DNA of 64,000 nucleotides from a virus. The position numbers were made by a program, and so were the translations under genes. The stretch is from IMG/VR virus record IMGVR_UViG_3300028844_004205, positions 1 through 64,000 of that record; one strand, 5' to 3'. This document shows, piece after piece, positions 50,369-57,551 of the stretch; position 1 is the first letter of the stretch, and each line of letters opens with the position of its first letter. The notes beneath the pieces were generated by a model. The model did no database searches and had not been told where the DNA came from. It worked only from the letters and a program-made list of their open reading frames with translations.

Positions 50369-51082
50369 ATGATTATACAAGCAGGAAGTTTTTCTCGCCT
50401 AGATGTATTCGAAAGTTGTAAATACCGTGCTAAATTAGCATTTGTAGATAAAGAAAAAGAACCCCCTCGTGCCAAACTACCAGAAGGTGGAGAATATCCT
50501 GATGAACGCGGATCGCGGATACATGACGAATGCGAACAGTTCGTATTAGGCGAAGGTGAATTCACCGAAGGTATGCGTCATTTTAAACCAGAATTCAATA
50601 AATTACGTCAAGAGTGCAAAGATGGCAAAGTCGTTGTTGAAAATATGTGGTGTTACAAAGACGATTGGACATACTTTAGTCCTCACGTATTTTGGGATCC
50701 CGATATTAGATTTAGAATTAAAACAGATGCAACAGTATTTACTTCAGATACTTCAGCCCTTATTATCGATTACAAAACAGGGAAACGTTATAATAACGAA
50801 GTAAAACACGGAGAACAATTAGAGTTATACGTGGCTGGTGCATTTTTAACCTATGACCAATTAGAAAAAGCAACTGCTGAACTATGGTATTTAGATCAAA
50901 ATGAATTAGTAGATTTATCTTTATCTCGCAAAGAAGCTTTTAAAATACTAAGAAAATGGAAAGATAGAAACGAAACTATGTTAAATGCAACAGAATTTCC
51001 TCCTAACCCTAACGTATATACCTGTAAATGGTGCCCATTCGGTCCAGCTAAAGGCGGGCAGTGTACGGTAGGTGTTCAATAG
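50369..51082 (+). CDS. PD-(D/E)XK exonuclease, RecB/Cas4-like with Fe-S cysteines
   Basis: The gene encodes 237 residues. The nuclease motifs are His52 (GSRIHDECE), Asp120 (RIKTDATV), Asp134-x-Lys136 (IIDYKTGK) and Gln150 (QLELY). Cys17, Cys219, Cys222 and Cys232 are placed as in the Fe-S cluster of Cas4/AddB enzymes (SRLDVFESC; CKWCPFG...C). It would process DNA ends during replication, recombination or host DNA breakdown. No cas1 or cas2 gene is nearby, so it is not a CRISPR component. Confidence 0.85.
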   Translation: MIIQAGSFSRLDVFESCKYRAKLAFVDKEKEPPRAKLPEGGEYPDERGSRIHDECEQFVLGEGEFTEGMRHFKPEFNKLRQECKDGKVVVENMWCYKDDWTYFSPHVFWDPDIRFRIKTDATVFTSDTSALIIDYKTGKRYNNEVKHGEQLELYVAGAFLTYDQLEKATAELWYLDQNELVDLSLSRKEAFKILRKWKDRNETMLNATEFPPNPNVYTCKWCPFGPAKGGQCTVGVQ

Positions 51083-51121
51083 GGGCAACATACAAAATAA
51101 AAACATATGAGGATGGCGAAT

Positions 51122-51451
51122 ATGACAAAACAGATTGTGGATGCTGAAGCAGAAATAGATAAGTTCCTAGAAAATTCAAAGTTTAAAGATCTCATAAAGA
51201 TGAAGATTGAGAACGCTGAACAACTAGCTACAACTATAAACACTTACACAGAAAATATACTTCAAATTACAATGAATCAAGAAGTACCAAAAGATTTAAT
51301 GAACCGCTTATCTTTTGCTGAAACTTTTATATCAAGTATATGTGATATTATAAAAATAGAATGTACTATATCCGAAGATTTTTCAGACAAACTAAACACT
51401 TTAATTGAAGAGAAACTTAGAACTAAACTAAGAGATTCTCTCAGCCCGTAG
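51122..51451 (+). CDS. Small helical protein
   Basis: The gene encodes 109 residues from ATG at 51122 (GAGGATGGCGAAT site); an ATG at 51107 would add five residues. Almost all helix, rich in Glu, Ile, Lys and Leu (IVDAEAEIDKFLENSKFKDLIKMKIENAEQL), ending KLRDSLSP. It may be a structural partner or dimerising regulator in the replication operon. Family unknown. Confidence 0.5.
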   Translation: MTKQIVDAEAEIDKFLENSKFKDLIKMKIENAEQLATTINTYTENILQITMNQEVPKDLMNRLSFAETFISSICDIIKIECTISEDFSDKLNTLIEEKLRTKLRDSLSP

Positions 51452-51459
51452 GAGGAAAT

Positions 51460-51705
51460 ATGCATTACGCTATAATAGCTAAACTAGAACATTGGGACGA
51501 AGTAGAAACTTATTTTTTAAAAGCTACAACTCCAGAAGTAGCAGCAACTAAATTTAAAGAACAGATATTTAACCAATGTAGAGACGAGAACGATGCATCT
51601 GGAGATATTTATATAGATAGCATAGTTATATCTGCAGTACCTATGCAGGAAATACCTTATAATGGTTGCTTTAATAATATACATTATCGAGATGAAAACG
51701 AATGA
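51460..51705 (+). CDS. Small hypothetical protein
   Basis: The gene encodes 81 residues with a strong TAGGAGGAAAT site before the ATG. Strand-helix start MHYAIIAKLEHWDEVETYFLKA then acidic loops. It overlaps the HD-hydrolase start by 4 bp (ATGA). Function unknown. Confidence 0.55.
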   Translation: MHYAIIAKLEHWDEVETYFLKATTPEVAATKFKEQIFNQCRDENDASGDIYIDSIVISAVPMQEIPYNGCFNNIHYRDENE

Positions 51706-52232
51706 CCTCTTGGATGGCAACTACTGCTAAAAACAAATTCGACTTCTTGGATTTAACTAGTAATAAATTCGACATGAGAGAAATAGCAAATTCTCTTTCT
51801 ATGCTATGTAGATTCAATGGGCATGTACCTACGTTTTATTCAGTAGCTCAACATAGTGTACTCGTATCAAATCTTTGTCCAAAGAGACATAAACTAACGG
51901 GGTTACTACATGATGCTATGGAAACATACATTGGAGACATAGTCTCCCCTCTTAAGCAGCAAGTAGAAATATGTGGTTTTACCGCAGAAGAATATGAACA
52001 ACTACTATGGGAAAAATTCTCAGAGCAATACAATGTACCTAAAAAAATACCCGAAGTAGTAAAATTAGCAGATATTGAAGCAACATTACAAGAAGCTGTA
52101 TTTCTAGGTATGGATATAAGTGAATGGGAGTTGGGAAAACCAAATAGCAAATTTCCTATGGATAAAGCGTGGAGCTGGTATGAAGCAAAGATAGAATTTT
52201 TAACTACACTAAAAAAGGTAGCAACTTTATAA
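51702..52232 (+). CDS. HD-domain phosphohydrolase (5'-nucleotidase YfbR-like)
   Basis: The gene encodes 176 residues. The HD metal site is His51 (YSVAQHS), His70-Asp71 (GLLHDAMETYIGDI) and Asp124 (KLADIEAT). The order and the opening KFDFLDLTSNKFDMREIANSLSMLCRFNGH match YfbR-type deoxynucleotidases, which dephosphorylate dNMPs. With the dNMP kinase downstream it would shape nucleotide pools. Its stop overlaps the next ATG (TAATG). Confidence 0.85.
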   Translation: MTSWMATTAKNKFDFLDLTSNKFDMREIANSLSMLCRFNGHVPTFYSVAQHSVLVSNLCPKRHKLTGLLHDAMETYIGDIVSPLKQQVEICGFTAEEYEQLLWEKFSEQYNVPKKIPEVVKLADIEATLQEAVFLGMDISEWELGKPNSKFPMDKAWSWYEAKIEFLTTLKKVATL

Positions 52233-52393
52233 TGCTTAATACAATAAACATAACACTAAACTACGATATAGCAGGAAAAGAAAAAATAGATGGGAAATCC
52301 ATTGAAGAAATATCACAACTCGTAGTAAAATCAAATCCTGTATTCGACTCATTACTGGAAGATGGATGGACAATAACGATACATGGTACGTAA
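52232..52393 (+). CDS. Small hypothetical protein
   Basis: The gene encodes 53 residues (MLNTINITLNYDIAGKEKIDG ... GWTITIHGT), acidic. It is coupled to the HD gene by a TAATG overlap and overlaps the next small frame by 28 bp. Family unknown. Confidence 0.5.
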   Translation: MLNTINITLNYDIAGKEKIDGKSIEEISQLVVKSNPVFDSLLEDGWTITIHGT

Positions 52394-52599
52394 AATGTTA
52401 CCAAAAAATTGATGGGATAACAGAATACCCATTTAAAGGTAAAATCAAATCACAATCTAGTAACTACTGGTTTGTGCTCACCGCAGGAAGCGATGATGTT
52501 ATACGCACATTAAAAGGAGCGTGCAGTGACCCTTTCAAGGACCGAAAGACCCCTATTCGAACACCAAAAAATAACCGTAAACGCAAGCCAAAAGACTGA
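52366..52599 (+). CDS. Small hypothetical protein
   Basis: The frame encodes 77 residues. The first 55 residues (WYVKCYQKIDGITEYPFKGKIK...WFVLTAG) read as a plausible small domain. The last 25 (RKTPIRTPKNNRKRKPKD) are translated from the start of the helicase gene, which it overlaps by 74 bp, and may be a by-product. GGAAGATGG precedes the ATG. Confidence 0.45.
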   Translation: MDNNDTWYVKCYQKIDGITEYPFKGKIKSQSSNYWFVLTAGSDDVIRTLKGACSDPFKDRKTPIRTPKNNRKRKPKD

Positions 52600-53920
52600 T
52601 AGACTATTCGATATGAGCGACCCCGGAACGGGGAAAACAAGAGCTCATTTAGAAGCTTGGTCTATTCGTAGAAAAGAAGGAGGTAAATGCCTCTTAGTTA
52701 TTGCGCCTAAATCTTTATTAGAACCCGCATGGGGCAATGATATAGAAGAGTTTACTCCAGACTTCACTTACTCTGTAGCGTATGCTAATAACAGAGAGAA
52801 AGCGTTTGCAGCAGAAGCTGATATTTATATTACTAACACCGATGCAGTTAAATGGTTAGCTCTTAAAAAACCAGCCTTCTTTGAAAAATTTGATTCTATA
52901 GTAATAGATGAGAGTACAGCTTTTAAGCACAGAACATCTGGTAGATCTAAAGCACTTAATAAAATAAAGAAATATTTTAAATATAGAGCTGCTTTAACCG
53001 GTACACCCAATTCTAATTCAATCACAGAAATATGGAATCAAGTATTCTTTCTAGATGATGGAAAACGATTAAGCACTAAATTCTTTGCTTTCCGTAATCA
53101 AGTGTGCACACCTACACAAGTCGGTGCTCAAGCTCACATGATTAAATGGACAGATAGACCCGGATCATTAGAAGCAGTAACAGGTTTAATAAAAGATATT
53201 TCAGTAAGACATAACATAGATGAATGTATGGACTTACCAGAAAATATTGATAGGTACATTAAATTTAATCTTAATCCAGCTCACTTAGTGAAATACATAA
53301 AGATGGAGAAGGATGCATTCTTGAAGTTAGAAGACGGAAATGTAGATGCAGTTAATGCAGCAGTACTTAGAAATAAATTACTCCAAATAGCTTCTGGTGC
53401 GGTATACACAGAAGGTGGAGAATATACTTTACTAGATTCCAAACGATATGAATTAGTAACTGACTTAGCCCAAGAAAGAGAAAACACTGTAGTATTTTTC
53501 TTGTGGAGACACCAAAAAGAACAACTTATAAAAGAAGCAGATAAACGTGGTATAAGTTTCGAAGTAATCGATGGAACTGTACCAGTAAGAAGACGTAAAC
53601 TAATAGTTGACGCTTTTCAAGCTGGTTTCTTTAAAGAACTTTTAATACATCCTAAAACAGGGGCTCATGGCTTAACTTTAACAAAAGGCAGAGCTACTAT
53701 CTGGCCATCCCCTATATACGAACCTGAATTATTCAAACAAGGTAAACATAGAATAGTTAGAAGTGGTCAAGAAAAGAAAACAGAAAACCTTATGGTACTG
53801 GCTACTGGTACTGTAGAAAAGAATGTATACGAAACATTTTCTGGGAAAAACACAAAGATGGTCAATTTCCTAGATTTAATAAATTACTGTCAAAATGAAA
53901 GGAGTGACGATAATGAGTGA
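52526..53920 (+). CDS. SNF2-type DNA helicase/translocase
   Basis: The gene encodes 464 residues from GTG at 52526, with AAGGAGCGTGCA upstream. Motif I is GTGKT (34-38), motif II DEST (128-131), motif III TGTP (158-161). The C-terminal lobe has VVFFLWRHQKEQL, HPKTGAHGLTLTKG and the motif VI-like HRIVRSGQ. It would remodel DNA or protein-DNA complexes during replication. It overlaps the first gene of the ubiquitin-like cassette by 8 bp, so the two are translationally linked. Confidence 0.88.
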   Translation: MTLSRTERPLFEHQKITVNASQKTDRLFDMSDPGTGKTRAHLEAWSIRRKEGGKCLLVIAPKSLLEPAWGNDIEEFTPDFTYSVAYANNREKAFAAEADIYITNTDAVKWLALKKPAFFEKFDSIVIDESTAFKHRTSGRSKALNKIKKYFKYRAALTGTPNSNSITEIWNQVFFLDDGKRLSTKFFAFRNQVCTPTQVGAQAHMIKWTDRPGSLEAVTGLIKDISVRHNIDECMDLPENIDRYIKFNLNPAHLVKYIKMEKDAFLKLEDGNVDAVNAAVLRNKLLQIASGAVYTEGGEYTLLDSKRYELVTDLAQERENTVVFFLWRHQKEQLIKEADKRGISFEVIDGTVPVRRRKLIVDAFQAGFFKELLIHPKTGAHGLTLTKGRATIWPSPIYEPELFKQGKHRIVRSGQEKKTENLMVLATGTVEKNVYETFSGKNTKMVNFLDLINYCQNERSDDNE

Positions 53921-55274
53921 AACACAATATTTAACTATTGATAATAGTATACTAAATATACCAGATGCAACTTTCGCGGAAGTACTAAATGATGCATCCG
54001 CAGATGAAGCATTTAAATATGATGCAACAAACGACAAAATATTAGTAAAACATTCTTGGGCTATGAATTATTTCAAATCCATGGAATGTGATGAAGATTT
54101 TAAATTAGTTAATGTTAAAGTAAACAAGACTTTATTTATGCCTTCTTCTCGAATAAACATACAAAGCTTATTCGAATCTATTTTTATTGGTAGAGAATAT
54201 AATTTACATATAGGTATAGAGGAGTCTATAAATCCTATTAATGCTAATAGGTTAAAAAAAGACGATGCTACTTTAAATATAATAATTCCTAGCGCCTTGG
54301 AAGCAAGTAATTCAAGTCAGCAATTTATGATAAAGAATTCTACTTTCTTTGTCCTAAAAGAAACTGACGCCCTTAACACTATAGGCGTCTCATACAACCC
54401 TGAAGATATGTTCAAGGAATTAATAGCTTACGCTGAGGAATCAGGTGAAGTTCGACACGATGATAAAAGTATTGCTTATTTTATATATCCTAATACATTA
54501 GTATTAAATCATTACTTCAATACTGGTGTAACACGATGTAATGATATATTTAGAGATATGTATAAAGATATATTCAACTGGACTAATCTATGTATGGCGC
54601 AACCCAAAGAATCTTTTGAGGAAGCTAGAGAAACTAAAGAACGAGAGCAAGCTGTAAAATGTATAACCAAATACCTAGAATCAGAAATAGCTAGTAAGGG
54701 TAGCGAAATATCAGATACTGAACGTACTATTGAACAAAATAGAATTAATCTATCTTCTAATATAAGAAAATTGGAAGATCTTAAATTCTTTATCAAAGAT
54801 TATTCAGAAGATATGGATACTTTAATAACACGCACTATTGATAGTGTAATGACTTTAAAAAGTAATGCTAAAATTAGAGATGTAAAACTTAACTCTACAG
54901 GTTTTTGTGTTTACACTGACCCTTTACTTATGACTGTTCCAGCTAATCATTCGGACCAAGTAGAAGGTGATCAGCGAACCGCGACCAGAGTTGGTGGACC
55001 ATACATAATAAACTTCACTTTTAATCAATCACGAATTATTATTCTTGCAGCTAATCCTGACACAGATAACAGACAAGGTGCTTGGGGCGGTCAATGCCAC
55101 CCTCATGTAAGTAATCATGGAGAAGCCTGTTGGGGAAATGCATCTGAAACAATAGCAGAAATGCATGGTAAACGAGAGTTTGCTATGCTCACAGAATTCG
55201 TAATGGCTTACTTAGAAACATGTAATCCTGCGGACAGTGCTGGGGCACACTTCCATAAATGGCCCATTTTTTAA
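53913..55274 (+). CDS. Protein with C-terminal E2/UBC-like segment (ubiquitin-like cassette)
   Basis: The gene encodes 453 residues from ATG at 53913 (GGAGTGACGATA site). Residues 1-235 are of unknown fold; 240-310 form a coiled coil (EREQAVKCITKYLESEIASKG). The C-terminal 100 residues follow the E2 pattern: strand pair GPYIINFTF...RIIILAANP, then HPHV (396-399), a Gly, candidate catalytic Cys406 in GEACWGN, a helix MLTEFVMAYLE and CNPADSAG, the place of the E2 PNPDDPL loop. It would carry the modifier as thioester. Overall identity to known E2s is low, so the fold is a prediction. Confidence 0.6.
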   Translation: MSETQYLTIDNSILNIPDATFAEVLNDASADEAFKYDATNDKILVKHSWAMNYFKSMECDEDFKLVNVKVNKTLFMPSSRINIQSLFESIFIGREYNLHIGIEESINPINANRLKKDDATLNIIIPSALEASNSSQQFMIKNSTFFVLKETDALNTIGVSYNPEDMFKELIAYAEESGEVRHDDKSIAYFIYPNTLVLNHYFNTGVTRCNDIFRDMYKDIFNWTNLCMAQPKESFEEARETKEREQAVKCITKYLESEIASKGSEISDTERTIEQNRINLSSNIRKLEDLKFFIKDYSEDMDTLITRTIDSVMTLKSNAKIRDVKLNSTGFCVYTDPLLMTVPANHSDQVEGDQRTATRVGGPYIINFTFNQSRIIILAANPDTDNRQGAWGGQCHPHVSNHGEACWGNASETIAEMHGKREFAMLTEFVMAYLETCNPADSAGAHFHKWPIF

Positions 55275-55304
55275 ATAATTAACCCTTCAAAAGGAGGACA
55301 TAAT

Positions 55305-55517
55305 ATGTCTATTACAGTTAAAGTTGGTGTTGTACCCGGTTCTATTAACGAATTCGGTTTAAACGATGGCGCTAAAGTTTCAGACGCGCTATCTGCAGCT
55401 CGTTTATCAGGTGCTGGTTATGCTATCACCGTAAATGGTGAAAAGGCTACAGCCGATACTTCATTAAGTAACTGCGACCGCATTCTGTTGACTAAATCAA
55501 TTAAAGGCAACAGCTAA
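55305..55517 (+). CDS. Ubiquitin-like modifier, ThiS/MoaD-like beta-grasp protein
   Basis: The gene encodes 70 residues. Strand KVGVVPGSI, turn and helix DGAKVSDALSAARL, strand YAITVNGEKA, and the end CDRILLTKSIKGNS follow the ThiS layout, whose C-terminus reads DQILLFQVIAGG in E. coli. Here Gly68 is followed by Asn69-Ser70, so removal of two residues would expose a C-terminal Gly for adenylation. AAAAGGAGGACATAAT is the strongest ribosome binding site in the cassette, and a terminator follows, both pointing to excess production of this modifier. Confidence 0.75.
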   Translation: MSITVKVGVVPGSINEFGLNDGAKVSDALSAARLSGAGYAITVNGEKATADTSLSNCDRILLTKSIKGNS

Positions 55518-55538
55518 GCCAAAACAATGGCAAAATCT

Positions 55539-55570
55539 AAAGGGGCCGCTAAATAGTAGCCCCTTTTTTT
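55539..55570 (+). terminator. Intrinsic terminator between modifier and protease genes
   Basis: AAAGGGGC and GCCCCTTT (55539-55546 with 55559-55566) form an 8-bp stem with a 12-base loop, running into a T tract to 55570. Being inside the cassette, it should attenuate transcription, so the E2-like and modifier genes are transcribed more than the JAB and E1 genes. Confidence 0.85.
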
Positions 55571-55583
55571 CCGGAGAAAATTT

Positions 55584-56390
55584 ATGAAAATTAAGAAACT
55601 AGGACCGGATCCATGTGTATGGCTAACGGTAGAAGCAAAAGCAAAAATTGATTACCTAGTAAAACTAGCTTCTAAAGAAGTAGGCTGGCTGGGTAAAGTA
55701 CAAGAATATACTGACATGCAATATGTTATAGAAGACATATTCTTAGTCAAACAAGAAGTAACAAGCGCAGAAACAGAACTAGATGATGAAGCACTTGGAA
55801 CATTTTTCAATGAACATTTTGACGATATTGAGAAATTCCATTACTGGGGGCATAGCCATGTTAACATGCCGGTTAATCCTTCTGGGCAAGATGTAAAACA
55901 GATTACGGAATTCATCGTCGATAAACAAACAAAAACCATAAAAAATGAATACTTTATTATGGGTATTCATAACAAAAGCGGACAAGTACGCTGGGATATT
56001 TATACCCCTACTATTATTTATGAAGAAGTAGAAAGTAAATTATACTATGGTGAAATGGGTTTTGAAGAAGAACTTAAAGCTCAATTTAAAGAATTAGTTT
56101 CGGAGAGAACTTATGCAACAAACACATACAACACATGGCCCAATGGCCGTAACAACAGATCCCCTCAATATCCAGCGACATCAAGAAGTGTTCACGGAAA
56201 GGATGATGCGGGGAAAAACAATCGATCTGATAGGTTGCGGGGCGACAGGGTCAAAGATAGCATTGAGTATGATGAAGCTTGGGATTCAGAAGTTGCGTAT
56301 CTGGGACGGCGACATAATCGAGGAGCACAACATCCCAAATCAGGCGTTCTTGACACCGATGATTGGACAGAAGAAGGCTGGTTCAATTAA
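55584..56390 (+). CDS. JAMM/JAB metalloprotease (deubiquitinase-like)
   Basis: The gene encodes 268 residues. The full JAMM motif is present: His90-Ser91-His92, Ser100 and Asp103 (GHSHVNMPVNPSGQD, H-x-H-x7-S-x2-D), with Glu32 in KEVGWLGK as catalytic base. The JAB core ends near residue 175. The last 92 residues (hydrophilic, ending DTDDWTEEGWFN) are encoded by DNA that also encodes the E1 in another frame. It would mature the modifier C-terminus or remove it from targets. CCGGAGAAAATTT precedes the ATG. Confidence 0.85.
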   Translation: MKIKKLGPDPCVWLTVEAKAKIDYLVKLASKEVGWLGKVQEYTDMQYVIEDIFLVKQEVTSAETELDDEALGTFFNEHFDDIEKFHYWGHSHVNMPVNPSGQDVKQITEFIVDKQTKTIKNEYFIMGIHNKSGQVRWDIYTPTIIYEEVESKLYYGEMGFEEELKAQFKELVSERTYATNTYNTWPNGRNNRSPQYPATSRSVHGKDDAGKNNRSDRLRGDRVKDSIEYDEAWDSEVAYLGRRHNRGAQHPKSGVLDTDDWTEEGWFN

Positions 56391-56826
56391 AGAAATGGCT
56401 CCATGGGCCACAGATGTAGAAATACGTAACGAGCATTATACCGGACAAGAGCCTTTAGGTAATATAGTATTCTTACTAGTAGATAGTATGGAAGTAAGAA
56501 AAGAAATTTTCGAACGAGATATCAAACTGAAACCTAACGTAGAACTCATGATAGAAACTAGAGCGGGTACTAATATAGGTATGGTATATACTATTAACCC
56601 TAGAAAGCATAGCGATATAAAACTCTGGGAAGACAAGTGGTACCCGGACAGCGAAGCAGAAGTATCCGCTTGCGGAGCAGTATTAAGTGTAGGCCCTACG
56701 GGTGACATAATATCTGGATATGCTGTATGGGCAATGATGGCATACTTCAGAGGTAAAGAGAATATAGCAAACAGAGAATTAATCTTCTGTACTGAAGGTG
56801 ATACTCTCATAATGAATAAGCATTAA
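56113..56826 (+). CDS. ThiF/E1-like modifier-activating enzyme
   Basis: The gene encodes 237 residues. The nucleotide-binding loop is GCGATGS (41-47) in KTIDLIGCGATGSKIALSMMKLG, followed by LRIWDGDIIEEHNIPNQ with Asp65 as the ATP/Mg-coordinating position, and VFLLVDSM (119-126). Cys187 in EVSACGA is a candidate thioester cysteine. No CxxC zinc pairs are seen, unlike many ThiF/MoeB proteins. It would adenylate the modifier C-terminus and pass it to the E2-like protein. The start ATG at 56113 has GGAGAG upstream and lies inside the JAB gene. Confidence 0.85.
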   Translation: MQQTHTTHGPMAVTTDPLNIQRHQEVFTERMMRGKTIDLIGCGATGSKIALSMMKLGIQKLRIWDGDIIEEHNIPNQAFLTPMIGQKKAGSIKEMAPWATDVEIRNEHYTGQEPLGNIVFLLVDSMEVRKEIFERDIKLKPNVELMIETRAGTNIGMVYTINPRKHSDIKLWEDKWYPDSEAEVSACGAVLSVGPTGDIISGYAVWAMMAYFRGKENIANRELIFCTEGDTLIMNKH

Positions 56827-56841
56827 TAAAGGAGGCTATGG

Positions 56842-57408
56842 ATGGCCGAGCAATATAATTTACAAACACTCATAGGTATTACTGGACCCGCAACCGCTGG
56901 CAAAGATACAGCAGCAGCATGTCTAGTTCATAACTTTGGGTTCAAACGTTACGCACTAGCAGATAATCTTAAAGCAGCAGCTTGCTATATTTTTGGTGTA
57001 ACAGACTTTGATATACAAAATAGAAAAGAAACTAAAGTGCCTTTCTGGGATAAATCCCCTAGGGAATTACTTCAGCTTATGGGCACACAAGCTATGCGAG
57101 AAACATTTGGTCCTGATATATGGGTTAAATCTTTAACGAAAAATATCATAGATACTCATCCCCAGAAAGTAGTAGTAACAGACATCCGCTTTGATAACGA
57201 AGCAGAATGGATCAAAAAAACTGGGGGAGTAATATGGAAAATAGAACGTGATGCAGCTGCTAAAGTAGCCGCGCATGTTTCTGAAGATGGTATAGATGAT
57301 AAATTGGTAGATGTTGTGTTCAATAATAACGATACTATCGAAGCTTTATACGAACAACTAATACGTGAGTATATGGCTAATTTAATAGAAAACCTAGCAA
57401 ATAAATGA
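56842..57408 (+). CDS. Deoxynucleoside monophosphate kinase
   Basis: The gene encodes 188 residues with P-loop GPATAGKDT (15-23), ARG-type FGFKRYALADNLK, SPRELLQLMGTQAMRETFGPDIWV and VVTDIRFDNEAEWI, the pattern of phage dNMP kinases (T4 gp1 type). It supplies dNDPs for replication and complements the HD hydrolase upstream. AAAGGAGGCTATGG precedes the ATG. It follows the E1 gene by 15 bp, so it is probably in the same transcript. Confidence 0.88.
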   Translation: MAEQYNLQTLIGITGPATAGKDTAAACLVHNFGFKRYALADNLKAAACYIFGVTDFDIQNRKETKVPFWDKSPRELLQLMGTQAMRETFGPDIWVKSLTKNIIDTHPQKVVVTDIRFDNEAEWIKKTGGVIWKIERDAAAKVAAHVSEDGIDDKLVDVVFNNNDTIEALYEQLIREYMANLIENLANK

Positions 57409-57551
57409 GTACCGCGAGGTATATATACCTCGTCTTCATAAGCACAGGCTTGGTATTAAAGACAATAGTATTAGCTAGAGAGATAGTTAAACATTACAAA
57501 GAACATAAAAAGGAACAAGATGAAGCTACCGAAAAAGATAGCGATACTTGA
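57405..57551 (+). CDS. Small membrane protein candidate
   Basis: The frame encodes 48 residues, MSTARYIYLVFISTGLVLKTIVLARE then a charged helical tail rich in Lys, Glu and Asp. The ATG overlaps the kinase stop (ATGA) and the 3' end overlaps the polymerase start by 32 bp, so it fills the only gap between these genes. One membrane helix is predicted. Function unknown. Confidence 0.5.
   Translation: MSTARYIYLVFISTGLVLKTIVLAREIVKHYKEHKKEQDEATEKDSDT

Noticed and set aside
50369-51082. Cas4-like nuclease as part of a CRISPR system
   Set aside because: No repeat array, cas1 or cas2 is present; the gene fits a phage DNA-processing nuclease.
55305-56826. Thiamin or molybdopterin sulfur-carrier operon
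   Set aside because: No other thi or moa genes are present, the carrier lacks a Gly-Gly end, and the E2-like gene and the JAMM protease point to conjugation; not fully excluded.
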